Origin: Sphagnum magellanicum
Lineage: Eukaryota > Streptophyta > Sphagnopsida > Sphagnales > Sphagnaceae
NCBI GenBank assembly: GCA_021904315.1
Contig: CM038923.1
Location: 18,792,038 to 18,856,037 of the forward strand
Length of the DNA: 64,000 nucleotides
Direction of reading: 5' to 3'
The position numbers were made by a program, and so were the translations under genes. Shown in pieces: positions 33,401-45,312 of the stretch; position 1 is the stretch's first letter; each line of letters opens with the position of its first letter. Under the pieces are notes generated by a model. That model had not been told where the DNA came from and ran no database searches. It saw nothing but the letters and a program-made list of their open reading frames with translations.

Positions 33401-35800
33401 CTTCACAAAATTGGATGCTTTTGACAAGGCCAAGAAAAATCAAAATTCAATTAAGAACGATAGTCAACAATGCAGCGCAAAAAGAGGAAGAGCCTGATCA
33501 AACATTGGTTTATATAGGTATCTTGACGCATATTTGATGTCCAAGATGATTTACATTTTAACCATTGATGGAGGAAAAACCTAAATCATGACCGTCCATA
33601 ACAATTGTCATTGGGTCACTTGTTGATAGGTTGCTTTAAAATTACTTTGATCACATCTCAACCATAGATTACATGTCAATGGCATTTCCATCGTACCCTT
33701 TCTTGTTAATGAGATCTAATAATCAACATTGTCAAAATTAGGTCTCACAAATTGACCATTGGATGTTAGATTGAGAAAATCCTAGCCATCCAATCAAGTT
33801 AAAATACAATTAGGTAGTTATTTGTTATTTAATTCATCCCATTTTGGATGATAAATGGCATTTTTATCCAACCATTTTTCATCTATGAAAATGGTTTTTA
33901 GCACTTTTATATTTCAACCATTAATGCTGATGGATTTCAACCATCCATTTTAGGTCATTATATGTTTTAAAGTTAGTGATATTTGCATTGTAGGATCTTG
34001 GTTGGGGGAATCCCAAGGGTACATCATTGATCGGTAGGATCTAGATCATATGATAAATTCAATGCATTATCCACCATCGATTGTTTATGGTTGGTGACAC
34101 ATTTGCGACCATTGGATTAAAAAGCTAGATAATCGTAATCGTTAAATCTAGGGTACATGATATAGGCCTATCTCTAGGGGACGGTAGGGTTGGATTAGCT
34201 ATAAAATGATATATTCATTGGGTCAGGGATGAAAACATACTTGTTCCATCCAACAACTTTTCATCTAACTTCAATTGCATCCATTCACTTTTATTTGTAA
34301 TCATTGATTTGGATTGATTTGCGCCATTCATTCAATTTAAAGTTTCTTAAAGTCAGAACATGCACTAATTTTCGTTGTTCATCTTAAAATGCAATGACAA
34401 CATTGTGCCCATTCATTTTCTCATAAATTTTGTTTTTTGGCATTCTCATTCTTTTTTGTTTGTTGCTTGTGGGAACATTGTCGAATCATCTACACAAAAT
34501 ATACCTTTTCATTCCTCTTTATTTGTTGCTTGCAAATCCATTGTTGGATTGTTTACACAAAATGTGCGTTGTGTTTATGGAAGTTAGTAGTTGTTTTTTG
34601 ATGTAAATCTCTACACTTGAAGAAGTAGTGTGTTAGAACATTTGGATTGAAAGGACATTAATAAACTACACTCCAAGAATTTTGAACTTGTAAGCAAGTT
34701 TAGGTTTGAAACTTTGAGTTGATCCTATTTTTGTGAGTAGAAAACCATGAAGTAATTTCAACGATGTAATGCCCACTATAATTTCTTTCAAAATGTTTTG
34801 TGAAATGTTTTACATTGCATTGTTGTTGTAGTTTTGCAAATGTTTTGCTATACATTTTATTTGGCTATGCAAGTATAGGAGGACAATTGATAAAATAAGA
34901 TAATATATTTATGGAGATTTCGCTTGGAGTGTTGAATCGGGAATATGCTGACATGGTACTAATGGTGCTCACTAGTTAAAGATTCTTATGTTATATGATG
35001 GTAGTGAGAATCTAGTTGCATGTTTCATTTAGTGGTTTACAAGCAAATCTCTAAGCATTGAAATTTGATTTAGAAATTCATGGATCCATTTTGACATTTT
35101 TAGTGTTTCACTTTGATGTAGGCTTTTTGTAATCTACAATTCAATTGCAAAACATGACGCAAGAGTTTTAATCAACAAATAAAGACATGCAACTTTCCTA
35201 TTGTAGTCAATCAAGAATACATAAAAGCAAGTTTAATTTGATCCTTATCAAACAATTTCTTATTTTAAGGTTGTTTTCAATTTTGAATTTGAGTATCTAG
35301 TGTTTAATCTTGTTTTGTCTTAGTGTATCATGACTATAAGTTTTGTAAAGGAAATTTTTAGCAATTTCTTTATGGCAGGTAATGGCCTTGGACAATGGCA
35401 TTACTAGAATGCAAATCCTATGCTTGACTACTGGCTCACGTGTTCCCCTTATTCTTATAATGCCCTTGTCCTCTGGTGTTACCCAACACAATATACACCT
35501 TTTGTATTTGTACTAGGAACCCAATGGTTGGGATTATAAATGAATTTTCAAAAGTTTCGGCAAATATCAATAAATTTTCTTCTTTATTTGGCTATACCTT
35601 TTTTGAATTGTTTGGTGCCCAAACATCAAGTGGCAGGATACCCTGAGCTGCATAGTTGAAGACTAGGTAGACACATAGTGTGGCCTTTGATGCCCTTCCA
35701 AAACATTGAGCCATAAACGGCCACCTTACTCGAAACGGCCAATCTGTTAGGTGGCAGTCACGTGGCTTGGCCTCTCGACCACTCTTGGCAGGCGAGAACC
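33401..35800. other. AT-rich DNA with recurring CCATTGGAT-like motifs
   Basis: No gene found. From 33550 to 34130, variants of 'accattggat' and 'ccatccaat' recur many times on both strands. At 34450-34580 a unit of about 71 bp with 'tttgttgcttg' and 'tacacaaaat' is present twice. The remainder is unstructured. Confidence 0.45.
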
Positions 35801-35813
35801 GGATAGGGTGTGG

Positions 35814-35838
35814 GTTTAGGGTTTAGGGTAAACCCTAC
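35814..35838 (+). promoter_or_regulatory. Telobox-like repeats upstream of a gene start
   Basis: TTTAGGGTTTAGGG is followed directly by TAAACCCTA, about 35 bases before the ATG at 35871. Such telo-boxes occur in plant promoters and 5'UTRs, often of genes for ribosomal and growth-related proteins. The two orientations together also form a short palindrome. Confidence 0.5.
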
Positions 35839-35870
35839 CATCTCTGCTTACGCAGTGACATCACGTTGTG

Positions 35871-36161
35871 ATGGCCATGGCGATGGCGTTTTCTTTGCCG
35901 TCAGCTCCTTGCTACCGGCATTGCAATTCTTTGGGTTTCATGCCTAGAGGCTCAACGTGTAGGAGTTTTTTCTTTGCGATTATCAGCAGTCGGAAGAATT
36001 GTGGGGAGTTTTTGGGGAATTCTAATCCACACTTGTTGCGGCTATGGCCACCCAGGAGAGGAGGAGCCAGGAGGAGGATGAGAGAAGGCATGTCGTCGTC
36101 GAGAGCTTCGTCTATTGAAGGAGATGTCAAAGAAGGAGAGAAACGAGAGCTTCTTGCTTCT
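35871..36161 (+). CDS. First exon of a gene with probable organelle transit peptide
   Basis: The start is ATGGCCATGGCGATGG, a good plant context, and the exon runs 97 codons to a donor GTAAGC directly after base 36161 (phase 0). The N-terminus (MAMAMAFSLPSAPC, then a stretch rich in Ser, Arg and Cys with almost no acidic residues for about 70 residues) fits a plastid or mitochondrial transit peptide. The last part is charged (SIEGDVKEGEKRELLAS) and may begin the mature protein. Family not recognised. An acceptor-flanked fragment at about 37795 (EDLQYSGKLFVG) is a weak candidate for a later exon. The PIF/Harbinger element at 37.9 kb would then lie in or just after the gene. Confidence 0.5.
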
Positions 36162-37946
36162 GTAAGCGTTTTCTTTATCATTGTTGTTGTTCTTCTGTGG
36201 TGAGCATCACGTCTGGCCATGGCTTTATAGCTCTTTGTCCTTCTTGCAAGTGACTGTGGGTTGTTGCGATGTTGCGGGTGTCTTCATCTCCTTTTGTGAA
36301 GATGCGGAGAATCTCATTGCAGCAGGTCTTGGTATGACCAGTAGCTTTTCTTGGCCGCTCTCTGCATGTTACAAAACTCAGAACCAACTGGACATTGAGG
36401 GAGATTGGTGCCGCTGCACCTTGTCTTTGGTCTTGGAAAGCTCCCTTAAACTTTCCTTCAACACTGTTTTCCTTAAGCACTTGCAATGGTTAAACATGAA
36501 CTATTACGGGTGTAGAATGCTTTTGAAACACTGGATAACACCATGAATAGGCTGCCTAGGAGACAATAATGAGCATTTGTCTCAAAGCAACACTGATATG
36601 AGAGTCTGATTCCCATTGTATTTCTTGGCAACTGCTTCTTCATGTCACATCATCAAGATTATGTTGCCTGAAAGGACTTAAAACAGATGTGCCATTCGGC
36701 AAGCATTTGCATGCAAGTTCACCAGTGGGTTTCAAAATTAAACTCTGATGCTGATTGGTGTGACTGAGAGCCTTGGTCCTATGCTGTCAGTATGGCCTCT
36801 ACATGGTTGCAATGCCAAGGGTCTTGCTTGGTGTCCCCATCCCAAGTACACTTTCCAGGCTGAGGTGCTTGAGTTTAGAGTTCTTGTGGGATCTGATGGG
36901 TTCACCTCAGGTTCATAATTTAGGTGCATCCAGTTGTTGTTCACATTCATGTGACAGAAAGTCCAATAGCTTGGTGCATCTGCATGTACTATCAGTTGAG
37001 AATATTGTATGGCAATACGACAGAAGCCCAGGATGCAAATTTCATATAATTTTTTGTGCAAAATTTCAGGCATGTTTTATATACTTAGCTCCCATTAGGA
37101 CACAAAACCAAATCTAACATCATAACAGATAGGTTACTTAATAACAGTCACCTTAAATGTGTTATTGTGGAACTTTGTTTGCAATCTGATAGACATGAAA
37201 TTGTCTACAAGGCATGCTCAGTACATGGATATGCTTAGTACATTAGGTTGCACTAATAAAGTTTACTTCCTTGTAAGCCTTAACAGGTCTACCAGACTCA
37301 ACATGTCTTTTTGTTTGGTTTGCTTAGAGCAGATGACAAATATTCAGAAATTTCAAAGGACTATGAAGTGAAGGCATCCAAGATTGTGCAACTTCCTCTC
37401 TGAATCTTTCAATAAGCAGCTTTCTGGCCATTTTAGTGCAACACTTTTCCTTCTAATGAGTAGCAGGAAAGAATGTAAATTTCTACAGTCTGAGGTGCAT
37501 ATTTAATTGTCTTGACACATGTTTATTTTGATTACGTTTGGAAACATATGTGTCAACTTTGCAGCACGTTCTTCCTCCTGCATACTTGTTTTACTAAAAG
37601 TATGCATGTGGCTGACATCTTCTAATCTATTTGCTATGTTGTGGCTATTGTTATCATTGCAAAATTTGTTTATTGATCATCAATTGCAGATCAATTGCAG
37701 ATCAATGCCCTCCTTTTTACAAGCTTTGTAAGTGCATGTCTATGGATGACTGATCGCTTTCTTCTTAGAAAATTTGTCCTTTTCCTTGTGCAGGAAGACC
37801 TGCAGTACTCGGGGAAGCTTTTTGTTGGTTCTCTTGGGGGTGTTCAATTTTGTGTTTTAGGTTTTCTTTTCCATACGTTTTCATAGTTTTCATAATCTTT
37901 CATACTTAGTTTTTTAGTTCATTTCTTTTTCTTAGTTTTCACACAC
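36162..37946 (+). other. Probable intron or unassigned sequence
   Basis: Starts at the donor of the 35871 exon. A 120-codon open stretch (36181-36546) without a recognisable domain overlaps the intron start and is not called. No further exon could be proved. Confidence 0.35.
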
Positions 37947-38640
37947 ATGGTCGATCGGTTCAATGTGGGAACATCAATCATATAAAAATATGTGGACATA
38001 ATGTGTGATGCCCTATGTGATAAAAACAAATTGCTTAACAAGTATATTAGAATTCCATCTGGTGATTATTTACAAAAAATTATAGATTATTTGCATGATC
38101 TTACAAGTTGGCCTAATATTTGTGGGGCCATAGATGGTACTCACATACCATTAACATCATTCCTTAACAAAAGAGTGACCTACGGCTAATGATTTTTTTA
38201 ATAAGAAAAAAATTCATAGCATTGTGATGCAAGCAATTTACGATGTAGACAAAAAACTATGGATGTCTATGCTGGCCAACCTAGTGGAGAGTCCATGGCA
38301 GTGGGCAATTCAAGATGTTTAGTGTTTATAGACAACTTAGGAGTCGTGAGATTTTACAAAAGCCAATGATGGTTGTTAGAGGTGTGAAATGTACACCTTA
38401 TATCATTGGTGATGCAACATACCCAATTCAACAATACTTACAAAAAATTAGTAAAACCCATAATGAAGTTGATGTGGATAAATAGAAATATGATTTTAGT
38501 ATGAACTTAGGGAGAGTAGTCATCAAAAATGTTTTTGGATCCAAAAATACGAGCTTACTATGGTGGACTAAAGTGTTCTTGAGTGCCTTGTGTCATCATC
38601 ATCATTCATCTCAAAAGTTTGAACCTTAGAATGTGAATGT
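37947..38640 (+). pseudogene. PIF/Harbinger transposase (DDE_Tnp_4), broken
   Basis: The remnant begins MVDRFNVGTSII (37947) and continues with KYVDIMCDAL, IRIPSGDYLQKIIDYLHDL and PNICGAIDGTHIPL, which holds the first catalytic Asp (about 38125). The motif GDATYPIQQYLQK supplies the second Asp (about 38410). GRVVIKNVFG (about 38510) is where the third catalytic residue, normally Glu in VIExAFG, is Lys. There are at least three stops or frame changes. The intact enzyme excises and inserts DNA at TWA sites. Its Myb/SANT partner is next to it in convergent orientation, as is normal for these elements. Confidence 0.85.
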
Positions 38641-38654
38641 AAATTTTACACTCC

Positions 38655-38880
38655 CTAATCAATGGCATTAGGAATGCCATTAATCTTGGTTGTGCCTCCA
38701 AACATTTGGTCAAATCTCTCAAACCATGGCCAATCAAAAAGCGATGCACCAGTCATTTGCATTTTCTTCTTTTCAATTTCATACTTATCTTTCACCTTAC
38801 TCCATTTGTCACACACTTGTTTCCAACTCCATTGCATTCCTTGAAAATGTGCATTTAGCTACTCTGTAAAATCTTTCCAA
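38655..38880 (-). pseudogene. PIF/Harbinger Myb/SANT-like DNA-binding protein, fragment
   Basis: HFQGMQWSWKQVCDKWSKVK, followed by DKYEIEKKKMQ, is the helix-rich DNA-binding part. The downstream FDWPWFERFDQMFGGTTKIN plus GIPNAID is the conserved tail seen after the Myb/SANT domain of PIF/Harbinger second proteins. A stop precedes the readable part near 38860, so it is broken or spliced. It lies tail to tail with the transposase. Confidence 0.78.
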
Positions 38881-39157
38881 TTTGCTTTTCGAAAAGGCTT
38901 TCAATCGTATTCCTAGAATTTCTCTTCATATATATGTTAAAAAAAACTGAAATTGTGCATTCGTCCACAACTTGCCTACATTCTCTTGAAGTCATGAATG
39001 TTTTGGAACAACACTAACTAGTAAAGAAGAAGAAGCACCTTTTTAATTGTCTATCAACAAATTGAGGAACGAATTTGGTGAAAAGGTTAGGGAGTTCATG
39101 GACATTGAATTCTATAAGGTGAAAGCATGATCAAGTATATAACAAAAATAACTATAA

Positions 39158-39313
39158 CATTACTACAAAATATGGGTGCAATTCATTAGTCCACGTTCAC
39201 TAGACCAATGAATTCACTACCTTCCAACTAGTCCCCATTTACTAAGACTAGTGAATTCACTCAAAATCTAGTGAATTCACTTTGCATACATGGACACCTT
39301 TTGGTGTAGAGTG
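39158..39313. mobile_element. CACTA-type MITE, copy 1 (156 bp)
   Basis: The ends are CATTACTACAAAATATGGGT and, reverse-complemented, CACTCTACACCAAAAGGTGT, related to the CACTAnnACAAAA ends of copy 2 at 45068. The interior carries several 'tagtgaattcact' palindromes shared with copy 2. Noncoding. Confidence 0.65.
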
Positions 39314-42300
39314 AGTACCTACAATCATATTTTTACACATAAATGCAAGAAAATAGAGTTGAAACTTTTTCAATCATTGTCAAACCATCATGGTGCACAA
39401 TATTAACTTTATAGTATATTGTACATAAAGTTTGGAAAAACTTAGTGTACTAAAAGTAGGTCAAAATTATTTTGAAATTGACTGGTGTAATTGTGTTCAA
39501 AAATACTTTTACATTAAAAGATTGATATATTATTATTTTTACCTTGGAAATTGAAAGTGCATAAGTAAATTTTAGATGACCATTAACCAAAAAAATTAAA
39601 AAATCCAATATTTCATCTACATGAAACCTATTTAGTTTTTTTGGGCAACCCAGAAAGTAAAAAAAATCTACTTGTGTTTTTTAAAATTTTACTTAAATCT
39701 ACTTTAAAGAAACAAAGTCTATGGCTAGAAAAGCAATTATGCACTCATTAGCGCAAGGCCAGCAAGCAAGACTTTTTTCCCTTGTTCATAAATTACCCTC
39801 TCTGTCTCTGCTCTATTTCCAAACAAAACAGCCAAATTAGCCACAAGAGGTCACATGCTATATAATTCTCAGCTTTGGACATATCTACAATTGTAGAAGT
39901 GTGTTACTATGGAAGTGGCTGCCATTTATGCACTAGAGGCTCTGTTGATAGCCATCACTCGGTGATGAATCAGAATGCACCTGACAGAATGAACAGTCCG
40001 TGGCCCCCTATCCTGGGGAGGAAAGTGTCATAAAAGTGGAGTTCTTGGCACAGAATTAGCAACTGCTGCAAAATTTGTAGTAAGTTTGGGTTCTGCCTCT
40101 CAATTCCTGCTCCCTGTCTTAACTTGAATGTCACCAGGTTGGAAGGACCCAGATCCACTTACAGTTAATGAAAAACTTTGTGAAACTATTGTGAAGCCAG
40201 ACTTGGAAAATTAGCAGGGATTTCATGCGAGAAAGAAATTGAGAACCTATCAAATACTGATCCTTCCAGTTTATGCTTTGATGCATTTGTGGTGCGCAAA
40301 CATGCAATGGAGAAATTTGTTCACACAATTTCAGCAAATTAAAGATATTCGAAACAGAAATCCAACAGAGATGAAAGACTGACATGAAAGATTGATTTCA
40401 CTAGTTATAAATTGAAGATTGCTCTTCTTTTTAACCTGACTTGGTGCAACATCTGTAGAAACAATGCACCGCCTGTTATTCTTGACTATATGTTTCTCCT
40501 TCAGCCACTTATTCAGTTTTTGCAGGTAATTAAATAAAAGTAGGCATCACAAGGTGAAATACAAGCAAATGGGGATAACTCTCTTAGAAACATTACGAGG
40601 CACCCTGGTCCCCAGTGTGCCCCCCCTTTTCCCTTGGACCCCTTGTAACCATAAAAGAAAGTGGAAGACAAAACAACAAACCTGACTACATGTATGGGCC
40701 TAAGCAGAATTGGATTTTTTGGTATCCTACAACAAACAACATCTCTTGACCCTTTCTCTCGCTCTATGTCACAGAAGACTCCTGCCTGCATTCACTAATT
40801 TTCAACAGAACCAGCTTATCCATACACAAATTGGCAAAGTTGTTACAGAATCCAGAACTTACGCCTTACATCCACTTGAATGGCCAGAAACAATTAGCTA
40901 CCTAACTCCAATGCATATCATCAAAAATCAAACATCTATTGAGGTATGGCCTTTGAGGTCAGAACTCTCAAGGTTCACTCGATCCATTGAACCGTTAACC
41001 CATTCCCCACTGAATGCAACAATGCAGCGTGCTTTCACTCTTCTTGTCTAAAAACCTAAGACCTGGACACTTTTGAATCTAAATGCATTTTGAATCACCT
41101 GATTTTGAACAATAGATACCAGGCTCGCCTAGAGCCACTCAATGGGATAGACTCTTATGCAAGAATGAACGGCAGATTCCTTCTTTCAAGTCCTTTCTTC
41201 ACTCTTACTATGTATACTCATTCTGTCCACCTTACGGATACCCCTTGAGGTTTCTAGTACTCATTTAGACAACTGCCTATAACACAGATGCAAGGTACTG
41301 TAACACAAACTCCCCATTCCAAGATGTTCACTTTCTTCAATATGCCCCCTTAGTTCTATGGCTCGGACCCCTTAGTTCTTCATCATTCTTCGGCATCAAC
41401 CCTTCATATCTATTCCTTCAAAGACATTCACAACTACTCAGCTAAGTTACTGGCACAGCGAAGAATTTCAACAACCAGTCAAGTAATCGGCAAACAACAA
41501 CCACCAACCCAAACACCTCCTAGTCCTCTTCTTTCTTCCTCATACTCCCTTTTATGCTTGTTTATGCCATCCCTTTCGCCAAACCATCTTCAATGCAGCT
41601 CCCTCCTCCACCATCCATCACGCCACGTGATTCTTGTACTCCATAACACACAAACAAACATAATAGCCTACCCATGCATTCCTTGCAGCAGTGATGGAAA
41701 AATTCCCGCTGCAAGAATGCAAAAAAAAGTGATGGCTAATGAAAACAATAAAACTAAACTAAACCCTAAAGACATGTTGTGTTCACACTAGTGTGGTGAC
41801 CTGTTGTTTGGTCACACCCGCACCTGCATTCGTATTTAATGCATGTTTCCTTCACTTGAAATGACGTGTGAAATATTCAACAGTAAATTTGAATTTCAAT
41901 AGGTATTTCATATTCAAGCTTCATTCAGCACAATACTTATGTATGCCCATGAGTGTGTAAAGGGCTCTCAGGATGTACCCTTTAGACCAATGACACTAGG
42001 GGGAAAGCCACAAGGGCTGAAGGGCCAAAACCCCATCACGTAGCAAGAGAAAAATTGATGATAAACTAATGACACCAAAAAGGGAAAGGACTATAAACTT
42101 TTGAAGTTTAAGGATTTAGAATTAATTTCAATGTCCTCTTGTTCTTGAATTTTGATATCGGGTGTTGCATCCACTTCTTGTCTGTTCTCATTGTAAATAG
42201 CACACAAAATCAGTCTACTCCCATTTGCTAATAGGCTCTGACAATACTATGGCACATAAAATTGTCCCCATCCTTGGACCTAATAGTCTTCTAGTGATCA

Positions 42301-43154
42301 AAACAGAAATTAAATTGCACTAATTTTGCTACCAGATTACAACGCGATTATGTTGTATTGGAACATAATCAAAAATTTAATTGACTCCAATACATCTAGT
42401 GGTGTCACCTAAAAAGAAGGGGAGTTGATTTCTGGTGTGGAAATCCCTTCTATTTTGAATACAAACTCAAAAAGATTTGCTAGAAATTTTCAGAGAGTAG
42501 AAAGAAGGTTATAACAGGTATTGTTTTTAAACCTAAATGCTTTTAGCCAAGCAAATTTTGTTATTCTAATTATATGGACCTTAAGGGATTAGACCTCTCT
42601 TGATTTCCTTTCAAGGAGCCAATTGATTGTTAATGAGTGTGAAAGCTCATCCTTCAACAATAAAATCCCCACAAATGCTACCCCCACACCATTACATAAT
42701 TTCTCTCAAAAATTGGATAGAAACCAAGAATAGAACAGGTAGATGTGATCATCTACACCTTATAGCATCCTCTAGTTCCAAAATCCCTGAAGCTCCCACT
42801 ATATCACAAGTACTCCCTTTTCAAATTAAACCACATTACACATTCACATTGAAACCTCCAAAAAACTAATAGAGATGATGGCTGCCACTACAATCACTCT
42901 TGAAATCCTAGACTCTTTCATTATTTCCCTTGATCTGAACCCTAAAATGCAAACACTTGACCTGCTACTTCCTTACTGATGTTTTTGGCACAACGAAAAA
43001 TTAAGCGCCAAGTTTAACAGAAGAAGAAGTTCAGAGGGACTTCTGTCCCGAATTGATTACTATCAAAATCCAAACAAACTCCACACATCCTAACTAGCAG
43101 AATAGGAACTTAGCTTCTCCCACTTGCAAAAGTAAAAACCCCCCTTCCTCCTTC
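39314..43154. other. Unassigned DNA
   Basis: No gene is supported. A 113-codon open frame at 40710-41051 and several shorter ones have no recognisable domains. A perfect 12-bp palindrome CACACTAGTGTG lies at about 41786. No element boundaries were found. Confidence 0.4.
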
Positions 43155-43414
43155 TCAACCAGCTTCATATAGCTTTGCATTACCCACATCCCTTTGTTCC
43201 TTTGAAAGCTCAACACCCATCATCCCTAAAAATTGTGATTCACATTGCTCATAAAGATTGTCCATTGAGCAGCCAAGATCCCACTCCATCACTGAAATCA
43301 GCTCACCAAAGCCACTCCACAACAACCTGCAAAATAACAAACCAAACCAAAAACAGAATAACAAGTAATTGAACTTTTCAATGTCCTTGAAACAGAACAC
43401 AACTTCAACATCAT
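43155..43414 (-). CDS. Possible terminal exon(s) of an unrecognised gene
   Basis: After an acceptor (CTGTGGCAG before 43414) the frame reads DDVEVVFCFKDIEK, then, directly or across a very short intron of about 48 bases ending TTTTGCAG, LLWSGFGELISVMEWDLGCS and MDNLYEQCES, ending SKEQRDVGNAKLYEAG and stop. The composition is protein-like, with balanced charge and Trp/Cys, unlike nearby AT-rich frames. I do not recognise the family, and no upstream exon was identified. Confidence 0.35.
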
Positions 43415-43904
43415 CTGCCACAGAACTGAATTAGAGTTTTTGCTTTCATCCACAAAAAATGTTGGACACTCTTTTTAGGTCAGAGTGGGTCTAAAGTCTA
43501 AAATCATACTTGAAGGAAAAAGAATTATGGACTAGGTAGTACATGGAGAATCTGTGGCCCCTCAGAGATGCTACCAGTGATTATAGTTTGATTAGAGTCG
43601 ATGACAAAGTGCTTAAGTTCAGGTTGTTGCCTACTGACCTTTGACACTGGTCTTTAGAACTTATGCATAATTGAAGAAAACATCAGGGTATTTGACTGCT
43701 GCTTTGGGGCAACTGAGCAACAAAAATGGCTTCCCTGCCTTGCTGGCTATTGGAATTTAGGTACCCTTAACAGGTATGGGGGTGCACTGTAGAACGGGTA
43801 TTAGCTGAGGCAAAAAAAATGGTGGCAACCATGTCTAGGAATAGAATATGCAAGCAGCCAATGATATGACTCAACATACACCCAAGAGGGTTTTTTTTCC
43901 TTTT

Positions 43905-43930
43905 GGGGGGGGGGGGGGGGGGGGGGGGGG
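43905..43930 (+). repeat. Poly-G tract (G26)
   Basis: Twenty-six consecutive G residues, followed by sequence (43940-44110) weakly similar to the reverse complement of 18610-18770. Both places also have G- or C-runs beside them. Confidence 0.9.
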
Positions 43931-44984
43931 TGAAGGTGGAATGTTATATCCTTGTGTTCCCATGCTGTTCTCCATCACGTTCTCCAAGTTTCCAATGTGT
44001 TTCCCAGGGGTGCTCGCAATAGTATCTCACCTTATCTTGTATCCTTTGCCCAAAGTTCTCCTTTTCACAGCTATATATTTGAGCCAAAGGGAAACACTCC
44101 ATCCTCACATAAAACCTATTATTTTGGGGAGCCTCCTAAGTTTCAGTTTTTTTGGGTGATGGACAATATGAAACGGCCCGTTGTGAAAGGAAAATTTAGA
44201 AAAAGAACTTTGGAGGCAGCCCATTTAATTCCAGTGATGAGTAATTGAAATTGATATATGGGCGATTTTTTGGAATCTTTTATATGGTCATGGACCATTC
44301 CAAAGACAATTTCAGAAATAATTACCTCATTTTTAAGCCTAATTATTTCATTTTTTTAATAATTGCTTCTTTTTCCTATTAACTTTTTAAATAATTATCT
44401 TGTGCTTTTCCTAGTAACTACTTCCATTTAATAACTATCTCACTCTTTTCTCCTATCCATCAACAGAGATATGAAAAAATAAATTAACACATGTCCTTCC
44501 ATGTCCATAAATGTATATTAATTTAAATTAAATTTGACATTGACATAAATAATGATGAATTATTGAAACCCACATGAAAATATTATTAAAAGAAAAGAAT
44601 AGTTGATAGTCACTGGTAGCGCGCAGAAGGACAAAGCTCAAATGAATAGGATAATAGGATAGGAGAGGTGCTGTAGTGCATTTCCAAGTGCTGTAGTTGC
44701 TATTTGGGAACAAAAGTTCCCTGTCCATGCATTCTGCCATTCCCAATTGGTTTAAACATAATATTTCCCTTTGACTTGCCAAATGTTCTCGAACAGTTGT
44801 TTTGAATATGCTTCCAAGGGACCAGAGGTCCCCACTTTCTTTTCTTCGATTGTAGCCATTCATCTAGCCTAGCCTTGATGGCTTTTCGGATGGGGAAAGT
44901 ATTGGAATTGTTTACAAAACTTGAAATCCCTGTCCAGAAATATCATAGTTGATATTTACTTTGTCCATTAAGTATAGGGGAAGG

Positions 44985-45312
44985 TCTAGGTTTAGACTCT
45001 TTCACATGTGAGATCCCCCACGACCAATAGGCCAAGGTGAGGTCAAAAATTTGAAAGGGTCTATGCTCACTATTACAAAATGTGGGTGCAGTTCATTAGT
45101 CCCTGTTCACTGGATCACTGAATTCACTATTTCTTCATTGGTCCCCTTTCACTACAACGAGTGAATTCACTTAAAATCCAATGAAATCATTTAACAAACA
45201 GAGACACTTTTTGTTGTAGTGGTCTAGACCTTTCTAAATGTGAGATCCCCCAAGGTCGGCAGGCCAAGGGGCAGCCTTGGGGGTCAAAAATTCGGAAGGG
45301 TCTAGGTTGCTT
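44985..45312. repeat. 90-bp direct repeats flanking a MITE
   Basis: 44985-45067 and 45222-45312 share GTCTAG, TGTGAGATCCCCCA, AGGCCAAGG and GTCAAAAATT, ending in GAAAGGGTCTA or GGAAGGGTCTA. The CACTA MITE sits exactly between them. A MITE in the middle of a two-copy tandem repeat, or a duplication formed around it, would explain this. Confidence 0.7.
45068..45221. mobile_element. CACTA-type MITE, copy 2 (154 bp)
   Basis: Begins CACTATTACAAAATGTGGGT and ends, reverse-complemented, CACTACAACAAAAAGTGTCT. The CACTA start and near-perfect 16-bp inverted ends are diagnostic of the CACTA (CMC/EnSpm) superfamily. Noncoding; related to copy 1 at 39158. Confidence 0.8.

Noticed and set aside
33034-33433. 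Cys/Phe-rich 15-residue repeat protein on the minus strand
   Set aside because: Produced by a degenerate 45-bp minisatellite, with no start context or homology.
35814-35838. Interstitial telomere repeat
   Set aside because: Only two to three units, placed directly before a gene start; a telobox is the simpler reading.
36181-36546. A 121-codon open frame downstream of the 35871 exon
   Set aside because: It overlaps the predicted intron start, does not begin at ATG and shows no domain.
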